Shown here: piece by piece, positions 1-9,068 of the stretch
Layout of the letters: every line of letters starts with the position of its first letter
How positions within the stretch are numbered: position 1 is the first letter of the stretch
Assembly (NCBI GenBank): GCA_902491795.1
Contig: CABUIX010000041.1
Span: forward strand, 1-21,355
From: an uncultured Bacteroidales bacterium
GTDB lineage: Bacteria > Bacteroidota > Bacteroidia > Bacteroidales > UBA932
Length of the DNA: 21,355 nucleotides
Direction of reading: 5' to 3'
Position numbers and translations under genes: made by a program
The notes under the pieces: generated by a model
What the model saw: the letters and a program-made list of their open reading frames with translations, nothing else
Told to the model about the DNA's origin: nothing
Database searches by the model: none

Positions 1-8
1 TTATGCGA

Positions 9-16
9 TAATTTTG
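9..16 (+). promoter_or_regulatory. Possible -7 element of the metG promoter
   Basis: TAATTTTG matches the Bacteroidota -7 consensus TAnnTTTG. The matching -33 box would lie left of the window, so only half the promoter can be checked. If it is used, transcription would start near position 23 and leave a leader of roughly 70 nt before metG, containing the hairpin at 57-74. Confidence 0.35.
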
Positions 17-56
17 CCTTCTGCTTTGCGGATGGCATCTTGATTGCACAATGTGC

Positions 57-74
57 CTGTCCGCCTCCGGACAG
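57..74 (+). other. Hairpin in the metG leader
   Basis: CTGTCCG at 57-63 and CGGACAG at 68-74 are exact reverse complements separated by CCTC, giving a 7-bp GC-rich stem with a tetraloop. Immediately before it, GCACA at 46-50 mirrors TGTGC at 52-56. The hairpin ends about 20 nt before the metG start and is followed by an A-rich run, not a T-run, so it is not a classical rightward terminator. A leader control element or mRNA stabiliser is possible; this is inference. Confidence 0.35.
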
Positions 75-94
75 AAAAAGGAAATACTGGAAAA

Positions 95-2266
95 ATGGAC
101 TCAAAATTCAAAAGAACGCTTGTGACCTGCGCCTTGCCCTACACCAACGGGCCGGTGCACATTGGACATCTTGCCGGAGTGTATGTGCCGGCCGACATCT
201 ATGTCAGATATCTCCGTCTCAGGGGAGATGACGTGCTGTTTGTGTGCGGCTCCGACGAGCACGGCGTTCCCATCACGATAAAGGCCCGTGAGCAGGGATG
301 CTCACCGCAGGACATAGTGGACAAGTATCACGGCCTCATCCGTGACTCGTTTGCCGGCCTGGGCATCAACTTCGATGTCTACGGCAGGACTTCGTCGAAG
401 ATACACGAGAAGACCGCATCGGATTTCTTCCGCAAGCTCTACGACGACGGCAAGTTCATAGTCCGCGAAAGCGAGCAATACTATGATCCGGAGGCGAAGA
501 CCTTCCTGGCCGACAGGTACATTGTCGGAACCTGCCCCAAGTGCGGTTTCGAGGGCGCCTACGGCGACCAGTGCGAGAAGTGCGGCAGCACGCTGAGCCC
601 GGAGGAGCTGATCAACCCCAAGAGCAAGCTCAGCGGGGCGCAGCCGATAAAGAAGAAGACAAGCCACTGGTACCTGCCCCTGCAGGATTATGAGCAGTGG
701 CTGCGCGAATGGATTCTTGAAGGCCACAAGGAATGGCGTCCGAACGTCTATGGCCAGGTCAAGAGCTGGCTCGACGGAGGGCTTCAACCCCGTGCCGTGA
801 CCCGTGACCTCGACTGGGGTGTACCCGTGCCGGTAGAGGGCGCCGAAGGAAAGGTTCTTTACGTGTGGTTTGATGCTCCCATCGGCTACATCTCGAATAC
901 CCGCGAACTTTTCCCGGAGGACTGGGAGAAGTGGTGGAAATCCGACGACACCAGGCTCATTCACTTCATAGGCAAGGACAACATAGTGTTCCACTGCATC
1001 GTGTTCCCTTCAATGCTGAAGGCGCACGGCGGATACATATTGCCTGACAATGTCCCCGCAAACGAGTTCCTGAACCTTGAGGGTGACAAGATCTCGACAT
1101 CCCGCAACTGGGCTGTGTGGGCCCACGAATATCTCAGGGATTTCCCCGGGAAAGAGGATGTCCTGCGCTACGTGCTCACTGCCAGTGCCCCCGAGACCAA
1201 GGACAATGACTTCAGCTGGAAGGATTTCCAGCAGCGCAACAACAGCGAGCTTGTCGCCATTTTCGGCAATTTCGTGAACCGTGCTGTGGTCCTCACCCAC
1301 AAGTATTTCGACGGCAAGGTGCCTGTCTGCGGCACCCTCGAGCCTGTTGACCGTGAGGTGGTGGAACAGCTGCCCAGGCTCAAGGCTTCGCTCGAGAAGA
1401 ATTTTGAGAATTTCCATTTCCGCGAGGCCCTCAAGGATGCCATGTCCATTGCCCGCCTCGGGAACAAATACATATCCGACACTGAACCCTGGAAAGTCAT
1501 CAAGACCGACAGCAACCGTGCCGCGACTATCCTGAACATCTCGCTGCAGATCTGCTGCGATCTTGCACTGGCGTTCGAGCCTTTCACTCCGTTTGCCGCG
1601 GAACGGCTCCGCAGGATGCTCGGCGTCGGACTGAATGCCGGTTATGACCACCGTCCCGAGCGTAACGGAGCGGCCCAGCATACGGCATATTGCAGGACTG
1701 CCGTAGCGGACGGACCCGTGCCTTCTGAGCCTTCGGACGGGAAGTTGCCGCTTGACTGGAAGATGCTTGGAGAACTTGACATCCTCCCTGCCGGGCATGC
1801 GCTCGGTGAGGCTGAACTGCTGTTCGCAAAGGTTGAGGATGATGCCATAGAGGCCCAGATGGCGAGACTGGCTGCCATCAAGGCCGAACACGAGGCTGCT
1901 GCTGCCGCCGAAGCTGCAAAGAAGGTGGTGCCGCAGAAGGCTGAATGCACTTATGAGGATTTTGAGAAACTTGACATCCGTACGGCTACCGTGCTCGATG
2001 CCGAGCGCGTGCCGAAGACCGACAAACTCCTCAAGCTCACCATTGATACCGGAATCGACAGGCGGGTCATCGTGTCGGGCATTGCCGAATACTACAGCCC
2101 CGAAGACATGAAGGGCAAGCAGATATGCATACTTGCAAACCTGCAGCCGCGCACCATACGCGGAATAGAGAGCAAGGGCATGATCCTTATGGCAAAACAG
2201 GGCGACGGGAAGATGCGTTTCCTGACCCCGCAGGAAGTGCTTGCCAACGGTGCACAGATCAACTGA
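95..2266 (+). CDS. metG: Methionyl-tRNA synthetase
   Basis: Cytoplasmic class I aminoacyl-tRNA synthetase that charges tRNA-Met with methionine using ATP. The 723-residue product carries the HIGH motif at residues 22-25, a zinc knuckle with Cys147, Cys150, Cys160 and Cys163, the signature loop as KISTS (332-336) in place of KMSKS, an anticodon-binding helical domain to about residue 510, and a C-terminal Trbp111/EMAP-like tRNA-binding domain (about 616-723). The ATG at 95 is chosen because homology begins right after it; an in-frame ATG at 44 would add 17 residues unlike MetRS. Residues about 511-551 (GVGLNAGYDH through SDGK) look like an extra polar segment between the anticodon-binding and C-terminal domains. 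The gene ends 7 nt before the response-regulator gene, suggesting co-transcription. Confidence 0.97.
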   Translation: MDSKFKRTLVTCALPYTNGPVHIGHLAGVYVPADIYVRYLRLRGDDVLFVCGSDEHGVPITIKAREQGCSPQDIVDKYHGLIRDSFAGLGINFDVYGRTSSKIHEKTASDFFRKLYDDGKFIVRESEQYYDPEAKTFLADRYIVGTCPKCGFEGAYGDQCEKCGSTLSPEELINPKSKLSGAQPIKKKTSHWYLPLQDYEQWLREWILEGHKEWRPNVYGQVKSWLDGGLQPRAVTRDLDWGVPVPVEGAEGKVLYVWFDAPIGYISNTRELFPEDWEKWWKSDDTRLIHFIGKDNIVFHCIVFPSMLKAHGGYILPDNVPANEFLNLEGDKISTSRNWAVWAHEYLRDFPGKEDVLRYVLTASAPETKDNDFSWKDFQQRNNSELVAIFGNFVNRAVVLTHKYFDGKVPVCGTLEPVDREVVEQLPRLKASLEKNFENFHFREALKDAMSIARLGNKYISDTEPWKVIKTDSNRAATILNISLQICCDLALAFEPFTPFAAERLRRMLGVGLNAGYDHRPERNGAAQHTAYCRTAVADGPVPSEPSDGKLPLDWKMLGELDILPAGHALGEAELLFAKVEDDAIEAQMARLAAIKAEHEAAAAAEAAKKVVPQKAECTYEDFEKLDIRTATVLDAERVPKTDKLLKLTIDTGIDRRVIVSGIAEYYSPEDMKGKQICILANLQPRTIRGIESKGMILMAKQGDGKMRFLTPQEVLANGAQIN

Positions 2267-2273
2267 CAGGAAA

Positions 2274-3419
2274 ATGAAGGTACTTATAATTGACGACGAG
2301 CGTTCCATCCGCAATTCACTCGGGGAGATTCTTTCCGATGAGGGGTATGAGGTGGATACTGCCGAGGACGGTGCTGCAGGTGTGGCGCATGTCGAGAAAG
2401 ACCGTTATGACGTGATCTTCTGCGACATAAAGATGCCCGGAATGGACGGAATCGAAGTGCTTGACAAGCTGGTCGGCATGGGAATCGACTCCGCGATCGT
2501 GATGATTTCCGGACACGGGGACATAGACACTGCCGTGGAATGCATCAAGAAAGGGGCATTCGATTTCGTGCAGAAGCCGCTTGACCTCAACCGCATCCTC
2601 ATTACCATCAGGAACGCCACCGAGCGCACGAACCTTACAATACAGAACAAGGCTCTGAAGAAGAAGGTGTACGGTGCGGACATGATAGGAAATTCCGCTC
2701 CCATGCAGCATGTCCGCGACATGATAGCGAAGGTCGCTCCGACCGATGCCAGGGTCCTGATTACCGGGCCCAACGGGTCCGGAAAGGAACTTGTGGCGCG
2801 CAACCTGCACCAGCAGAGCAACCGCAGCGCCATGCCTTTCGTGGAGGTAAACTGTGCCGCCATTCCGAGTGAGCTGATCGAAAGTGAACTCTTCGGACAC
2901 GAGAAAGGGTCTTTCACCTCGGCAATCAAGCAGCACAAGGGCAAGTTTGAACAGGCCGACGGCGGTACATTGTTCCTTGACGAAATAGGCGACATGAGTC
3001 TTGCGGCCCAGGCAAAGGTGCTCAGGGTGCTGCAGGAGAGGAAACTTTCGCGAGTGGGGTCCGACAAGGACATAATGGTGGATGTCAGGGTAATAGCCGC
3101 GACAAACAAGGACCTGCTGAAGGAAATAGCCGAAGGACGTTTCCGTGAAGACCTGTACCACCGCCTCAGCGTAATCCTGATCAAGGTGCCCTCGCTCAAC
3201 GAGCGCCGCGACGACATCCCCTTACTGCTGGATTACTTCCTTAAGAAATACACTGAAGGAGGGAAGCCTCGCAGTTTCACTCCTGAGGCTGTTGAACTCC
3301 TGTGCAACAAGAACTGGCCCGGCAATATCCGCGAGCTCGACAATGTGGTGGACAGGCTGCTGATTCTTGGCGATGAACCGGTTACTGCTGACAATGTCCG
3401 AGAGTACGTCAACCTGTAG
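2274..3419 (+). CDS. Sigma-54-type response regulator, receiver plus AAA+, no HTH
   Basis: NtrC/NtrX-family regulator of 381 residues. The receiver domain has acidic Asp7/Asp8, phospho-acceptor Asp51 (FCDIKMPG), Ser79 and Lys101. The AAA+ domain has Walker A GPNGSGKE (Lys171), the sigma-54 contact loop as GSFTSA (212-217) where the classical form is GAFTGA, Walker B LFLDEIG (Asp236-Glu237) and arginines around 289-297. The protein stops just after PGNIREL and a short helical segment, so the Fis-type DNA-binding domain of typical NtrC proteins (about 450-470 residues) is absent. The ATG at 2274, preceded by AGGAAA, is preferred over an earlier in-frame start at 2241 inside metG. It follows metG by 7 nt. 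It may act from solution, or need a partner for DNA targeting. The NtrY-like kinase at 13356 is a candidate partner by inference only. Confidence 0.9.
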   Translation: MKVLIIDDERSIRNSLGEILSDEGYEVDTAEDGAAGVAHVEKDRYDVIFCDIKMPGMDGIEVLDKLVGMGIDSAIVMISGHGDIDTAVECIKKGAFDFVQKPLDLNRILITIRNATERTNLTIQNKALKKKVYGADMIGNSAPMQHVRDMIAKVAPTDARVLITGPNGSGKELVARNLHQQSNRSAMPFVEVNCAAIPSELIESELFGHEKGSFTSAIKQHKGKFEQADGGTLFLDEIGDMSLAAQAKVLRVLQERKLSRVGSDKDIMVDVRVIAATNKDLLKEIAEGRFREDLYHRLSVILIKVPSLNERRDDIPLLLDYFLKKYTEGGKPRSFTPEAVELLCNKNWPGNIRELDNVVDRLLILGDEPVTADNVREYVNL

Positions 3420-4061
3420 CTACTTTTTCCGGATTATCGAGAGCCCGTCGCGCAGCGGAAGAACCACCACTTCCACCCTTGGGTCGGAAGCCACGAAGTC
3501 GTTGAACTCCACAAGCCCGAGTGTCTGGGCATCGTGAGGCACGGGATCGGCATAGACCTTCCCGTCCCAGAGGACATCGTCGGCAATCAGGACTCCGCCT
3601 TTCCTGAGTCTGGGAAGAACAAGTTCATAGTAGCGCAGATATTCGCGCTTGTTGGCGTCGATGAAAGCGAAGTCGTATGGCTCCGCCGGCTGATCCTCCT
3701 CGGCAAGCAGTTTCGCCGCATCCCCGAGATGCAGACTTATCTTTGCGGAAACACCGGCCTTTTCCCAGCCTTCGCGCATCAGGTCTTCGAGTTCGTCGTT
3801 GACCTCGTAGGCGTCAAGCAGGCCGCCTTCAGGCAGTCCGAGGGCTATGCACACACTGGAATATCCGGTGAATGAACCTATTTCAAGAGCCTTTCGCGCG
3901 CCTGAAACCTGAACAAGCAGCTTGAGCAGTTCTCCCTGTACCGGGCCTGAGAGCATCTGGGGATATTTGGTGCGGATGTTGGTCTGCCTCTCTATCCATT
4001 TGAGTGCGTCTCCCGGCACGCTGCTGTGTTCCCTGAGATACTTATAGAGGGATGATTCCAT
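3420..4061 (-). CDS. Class I SAM-dependent O-methyltransferase
   Basis: 213-residue methyltransferase of the caffeoyl-CoA/catechol O-methyltransferase-like family (O-methyltransferase family 3). Visible features are the SAM-binding motif LEIGSFTGYSS (59-69), an acidic residue pairing with the SAM ribose (YEVN, about 86), the FIDANKREY segment (133-141) with the presumed metal ligand Asp135, and GGVLIADDVLWDG (155-167) with Asp161/162. Bacterial members include TrmR, which methylates 5-hydroxyuridine in tRNA wobble positions, as well as small-phenol methyltransferases, so the substrate is open. The ATG at 4061 is chosen: a start at 4151 would add 30 residues that overlap the upstream gene and do not resemble the family. 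It overlaps the upstream gene's 3' end by 20 nt, so the two are probably cotranscribed. Its stop codon directly abuts that of the convergent response-regulator gene. Confidence 0.9.
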   Translation of the reverse strand: MESSLYKYLREHSSVPGDALKWIERQTNIRTKYPQMLSGPVQGELLKLLVQVSGARKALEIGSFTGYSSVCIALGLPEGGLLDAYEVNDELEDLMREGWEKAGVSAKISLHLGDAAKLLAEEDQPAEPYDFAFIDANKREYLRYYELVLPRLRKGGVLIADDVLWDGKVYADPVPHDAQTLGLVEFNDFVASDPRVEVVVLPLRDGLSIIRKK

Positions 4062-4812
4062 TTCTTCTTTCGAATTGGCGTATCTCCGACTTTGAGAAAA
4101 GTGCGTCTTTTGAGCCTTTGTACTTTGTCTTGCTGAAGTAGTAGAGCTCATGCGTGTCGGCTGAAATCAGCATCTTGTAGCAGAAACTGTTGAACGAGAT
4201 TGCGGTCGGAGCGATGATTATCCCGACAGCGGTCCCCGGTGTGCCTTCATGGTAGGCAGCGTCGGTTTCTTCGGTGTTGACCAGAACCTTCATTCCAGTG
4301 AGCTTGCGGCTGTTGTACCAGGACAGGCCGGAATATGCCGCCTGGTCCGAAATCATCGCTTCTTCCACGAAAGCCTGGATAATGTCTATGAAAGCGCCCA
4401 TGTACATCAGCTCGCGCCCGTCGGGATTACCGATGCTTGCAATGGGTATTCTCACTACTTCGAACGGCTTCTTCAGATTGTCGCTTTCGTCTTCCTTCCC
4501 TCCCTTGGTCAGAATCAGGAAAGCTATGCCTTCGACGGTACCGAGCTGCATGAAATAATATGAGTTGTCTTCGCGGAGTTCCTCGTATTCCTCATTGGTG
4601 CAGAACTCGAACGGCGATATTCTCCAGCGTGACGCTATCTCGTCCCTTACGCTGAGTTCCAGCAGGGAGTTCCCTCCAGCCACGACCTTGAGCGTCCTGG
4701 TGGGGAAATCCTCAAGTCTTGCCTTGCGCGTGTACAGCTTTTGGCCGGCGGCCGAAAGACACACGAACATCAGTGCAAGACCGAGAAAAATTTTTGACAT
4801 CAATGGTTTCAT
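4042..4812 (-). CDS. Secreted protein of unknown function
   Basis: 256-residue protein that I do not recognise. The N-terminus is a clear Sec signal peptide (hydrophobic IFLGLALMFVCLSAAG, likely cleaved near AAG/Q, about residues 23-24), so the mature part should be periplasmic or outer-membrane associated. The rest is a mixed, soluble-looking sequence with no membrane helix, repeat or catalytic signature that I can identify. There is a hydrophobic stretch near GTAVGIIIAPTAISF (about 195-209). Two starts are possible, ATG 4812 or ATG 4800 (MSKIF); the second is a more typical signal-peptide start. It overlaps the O-methyltransferase gene by 20 nt and is divergent from dnaX across 38 bp. Probably a lineage-restricted Bacteroidota envelope protein; that is inference. 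Confidence 0.8.
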   Translation of the reverse strand: MKPLMSKIFLGLALMFVCLSAAGQKLYTRKARLEDFPTRTLKVVAGGNSLLELSVRDEIASRWRISPFEFCTNEEYEELREDNSYYFMQLGTVEGIAFLILTKGGKEDESDNLKKPFEVVRIPIASIGNPDGRELMYMGAFIDIIQAFVEEAMISDQAAYSGLSWYNSRKLTGMKVLVNTEETDAAYHEGTPGTAVGIIIAPTAISFNSFCYKMLISADTHELYYFSKTKYKGSKDALFSKSEIRQFERRNGIIPL

Positions 4813-4850
4813 ATCCCAAAGTTACGAATTAATCATTACATTTGTAATCT
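4813..4850. promoter_or_regulatory. Divergent promoter region with 14-bp palindrome
   Basis: The whole gap between two divergent start codons is 38 bp. On the plus strand TACATTTG (4837-4844) and on the minus strand TAACTTTG (4824 down to 4817) both fit the -7 consensus TAnnTTTG. Each lies only 4-6 nt from its start codon, so transcripts would be leaderless or nearly so, unless the leftward gene starts at 4800. A perfect inverted repeat ATTACA-TT-TGTAAT (4835-4848) covers the rightward -7 box and is a plausible operator. No good -33 TTTG is seen at 19-21 nt spacing for either direction. Confidence 0.5.
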
Positions 4851-6629
<1,779 letters not shown>

Positions 6630-6640
6630 TAAATGGAAAG

Positions 6641-7435
6641 ATGAAACTCCGCTGCGAAAACCTTGTCAAGAAATACGGAATGAGGACCGTGGTCAAGGGT
6701 GTGTCCATGGAAGTCAACCAGGGGGAGATTGTGGGCTTCCTGGGCCCCAACGGTGCCGGAAAGACCACGAGCTTCTACATGATTACCGGGCAGATAGTGC
6801 CCAATGAGGGCCGGGTGTTTCTCGACGACGAGGAAATAACCAGGCTGCCGATGTACAAGAGGGCCCAGAAAGGTGTTGGATACCTGCCCCAGGATGCCTC
6901 GGTGTTCCGCAAGATGTCGGTTGAGGACAACATCGTCTCCGTGATGGAGATGAAGGGCTTGCCCGCCGATGAAAGGCACCGCAGGCTGGAGTCACTGATC
7001 GACGAGTTCAATCTTTCCAAAGTCCGCAAGTCCCTGGGAATCCAGCTCTCCGGAGGTGAGCGCCGTCGCTGCGAGATAGCACGTGCCCTTGCGATAGATC
7101 CCAAGTTCATCCTGCTGGATGAGCCTTTCGCCGGTGTTGACCCGATTGCGGTTGAGGATATCCAGTACATCATCGCGAAGCTCAAGTACCGCAACATCGG
7201 AGTCATAATCACTGACCACAACGTCGGGGAGACTCTCGCGATTACGGACAGGGCATACCTGCTCTATGAGGGCTCGATATTGCAGGAGGGGACTCCGACC
7301 CAGCTCGCCTCTGACGAAGACGTGCGTACCAAGTATCTCGGATCCGGTTTCGTGCTAAAGCGTTCCGTGTCTGTCGAGCGCGCAAAGGCGGAGTACATGG
7401 CCAAGAAGAACGCTGAGGGAGCCAAAACAGAATGA
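6641..7435 (+). CDS. lptB: LPS export ABC transporter ATPase LptB
   Basis: Cytoplasmic ATPase of the LptB2FG complex that extracts lipopolysaccharide from the inner membrane and drives it across the periplasmic bridge. In 264 residues it shows Walker A GPNGAGKTT (35-43), Q-loop YLPQDASVF (81-89), signature LSGGERRR (136-143), Walker B FILLDEPFAGVDP (157-168) and the switch histidine TDHNVGE (His193). The run AGVDPIAVEDIQ and the overall length mark it as LptB and not another ABC ATPase. A charged C-terminal tail of about 20 residues (ERAKAEYMAKKNAEG) extends beyond the E. coli enzyme (241 residues). It lies between dnaX and cmk and overlaps cmk by 4 nt (ATGA), showing translational coupling. 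Confidence 0.96.
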   Translation: MKLRCENLVKKYGMRTVVKGVSMEVNQGEIVGFLGPNGAGKTTSFYMITGQIVPNEGRVFLDDEEITRLPMYKRAQKGVGYLPQDASVFRKMSVEDNIVSVMEMKGLPADERHRRLESLIDEFNLSKVRKSLGIQLSGGERRRCEIARALAIDPKFILLDEPFAGVDPIAVEDIQYIIAKLKYRNIGVIITDHNVGETLAITDRAYLLYEGSILQEGTPTQLASDEDVRTKYLGSGFVLKRSVSVERAKAEYMAKKNAEGAKTE

Positions 7436-8124
7436 CTGACATGAATATTCCTGACATAACCATAGCGATAGACGGTTTCTCGTCCACGGGCAAGAGCTCG
7501 TTTGCCAAACTTGTTGCAAGAAGATTCGGTTTCCAGTATCTGGATTCAGGCGCGCTTTACAGGGCAGTCACGCTTTTCGCGCAGGAATCCGGTCTGATTT
7601 CAGACGACAATGCGGTCTCCGTTGAACTTGAGAAGGCCCTCGGGTCGCTCGAGGTGCACTTCGGAAAAGACGGGATGACTTTTGTCGGAGATCGCTGCGT
7701 CGAGAAGGAGATACGGTCCATGCGCGTGTCCTCGCAGGTGAGTCCGATAGCTGCCGTGCCGTATGTGCGCGCGTGGGTCGACGACTGCCTGCACCGGCTG
7801 GCTTCCGGCGGCAGGGTGGTTATGGACGGCCGTGACATCGGCACTTCCGTCTTTCCTGATGCGGAGATCAAGATTTTCATGACGGCAAGCACGGAAGTCA
7901 GGGCACGGCGGCGCTATGACGAGATGGTCTCGCACGGCGGGCAGCCTGTCTATGAGGAAGTACTTGAGAACATCCGGCAGCGGGACTACATCGACTCCCA
8001 CAGGGAGGCCTCCCCGCTTCGGAGGGCGGACGATGCCTTCGGTCTTGACAATTCCGACATGACGCTCGATGAGGAAGTGGCATGGATAACCGGCCTTGTT
8101 CAGGGTAAGTTCGGCATATTATGA
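7432..8124 (+). CDS. cmk: Cytidylate kinase
   Basis: Phosphorylates CMP and dCMP to the diphosphates with ATP, recycling pyrimidine nucleotides. The 230-residue protein has the P-loop DGFSSTGKSS (14-23), the CMP-binding region YLDSGALYRAVT, the conserved VMDGRDIGTSVFPDAEIKIF segment and the arginine-rich lid region (ARRRYDEM and later RQRDYIDSHREASPL). The start at 7432 overlaps the lptB stop (ATGA); an ATG nine bases later (7441) is also possible and leaves the P-loop intact. It in turn overlaps ispH by 4 nt. Confidence 0.95.
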   Translation: MTDMNIPDITIAIDGFSSTGKSSFAKLVARRFGFQYLDSGALYRAVTLFAQESGLISDDNAVSVELEKALGSLEVHFGKDGMTFVGDRCVEKEIRSMRVSSQVSPIAAVPYVRAWVDDCLHRLASGGRVVMDGRDIGTSVFPDAEIKIFMTASTEVRARRRYDEMVSHGGQPVYEEVLENIRQRDYIDSHREASPLRRADDAFGLDNSDMTLDEEVAWITGLVQGKFGIL

Positions 8125-9011
8125 AGTCTGTTGAGATCGATTCAAATTCCGGCTTCTGCGGAGGCGTGATCAGGGCGATACGTGCTGCGGAAGACCATCT
8201 TTCTGCATGTGGGGGCAGACTCTATTCCCTCGGGGCCATTGTCCATAACGGGGAGGAGCTTTCGAGACTTGAGTCCCTGGGGCTGGTGACAGTGTCTTCT
8301 TCGCAGCTCCCGTCGCTGGAGCGCACGGCCGGTGAGCCTCTTCTGATAAGGGCCCATGGTGAGCCGCCGGAAGTCTACGGGGCTGCGCGGAAACTCGGAT
8401 ACAGGATCATCGACTGCACATGCCCGGTGGTTCTGAAACTGCAGAAGGACATACGGGAAGCTTATGCGAGACTTTCCGGTAGAGGCCGTATCGTGATATT
8501 CGGAAAGGAAGGTCATCCCGAAGTGCTGGGTCTTGTCGGACAGGTTGGAGGCGACGTGCTGGTGGTCCAGGATCCCGGACAGGCCGTGCAGATGGTTGAA
8601 CGCGGGAAGCTGCGGACAGACGAGGACATAGAACTGTTTTCGCAGACCACGATGAATCCTGACGGATACGCTGAACTTCGCAGCTATCTGGAGGGACGCA
8701 TGTCCGGAGGTGCAAGGCTGAGTGTCCACGACACGATTTGCCGGCAGGTGGCATCGCGCCACAGGGAACTTGCCGAGTTCTCCAGGGAACACGACGTGAT
8801 TGTCTTTGTCTCCGGCCGCGAGAGCTCCAACGGGCGAGTGCTGTATGACCTCTGCAAGAGCGAGAACCCGCGCACGGTTCATGTCCAGTCGGAGGCCGAC
8901 CTCAGGCCCGAATGGTTCCTTGAAAGTGACAGGGTGGGGATTTGCGGAGCGACATCCACCCCGAAATGGCTGCTCGAAAAAGTTGCCGCTGCGGTGGAAA
9001 ATTTGCATTAG
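8121..9011 (+). CDS. ispH: 4-Hydroxy-3-methylbut-2-enyl diphosphate reductase
   Basis: Last enzyme of the MEP isoprenoid pathway; a [4Fe-4S] protein that reduces HMBPP to IPP and DMAPP. The three cluster ligands expected for the family are visible: Cys13 (SGFCGGV), Cys101 (DCTCPVV) and Cys207 (DTICRQVASR). Substrate-binding His42 (VHNGEE), His79 (RAHGEPP), His132 (GKEGHPE) and the QTTM segment (175-178) are also present. Length 296 residues is close to the usual 290-320. The gene overlaps cmk by 4 nt, a cmk-ispH order I recall from other Bacteroidota. Its last codons contain the -33 box of the efp promoter. Confidence 0.97.
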   Translation: MKSVEIDSNSGFCGGVIRAIRAAEDHLSACGGRLYSLGAIVHNGEELSRLESLGLVTVSSSQLPSLERTAGEPLLIRAHGEPPEVYGAARKLGYRIIDCTCPVVLKLQKDIREAYARLSGRGRIVIFGKEGHPEVLGLVGQVGGDVLVVQDPGQAVQMVERGKLRTDEDIELFSQTTMNPDGYAELRSYLEGRMSGGARLSVHDTICRQVASRHRELAEFSREHDVIVFVSGRESSNGRVLYDLCKSENPRTVHVQSEADLRPEWFLESDRVGICGATSTPKWLLEKVAAAVENLH

Positions 9012-9033
9012 TGCCGCAGATTGACTATTTTTG
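9002..9033 (+). promoter_or_regulatory. Promoter of efp
   Basis: TTTG at 9002-9005, a 20-nt spacer and TATTTTTG at 9026-9033 match the Bacteroidota housekeeping sigma consensus in both boxes and spacing. The -33 box lies inside the last codons of ispH. Transcription would start near 9040 and give a leader of about 30 nt without a Shine-Dalgarno sequence, so efp can be transcribed independently of the upstream run. Confidence 0.75.
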
Positions 9034-9068
9034 CACGATTGCATCGAAATATTCAAGAATAAATACCT

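Noticed and set aside
1..39. Tail of a leftward gene ending at the TAA complement at positions 1-3
   Set aside because: Any such frame would have to start inside the metG leader and would be too short, with no recognisable sequence.
44..94. Upstream start for metG at position 44
   Set aside because: The 17 added residues do not resemble MetRS and would translate through the leader hairpin. The ATG at 95 begins exactly where family similarity begins.
1010..2314. 434-codon open frame on the minus strand opposite metG
   Set aside because: It is fully antisense to the well-supported MetRS gene, and its translation has no domain or coherent composition. Long antisense frames are expected from GC-rich codon bias.
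2316..3161. 281-codon open frame on the minus strand opposite the response regulator
   Set aside because: It is antisense to intact receiver and AAA+ motifs, with no independent start signal or recognisable product.
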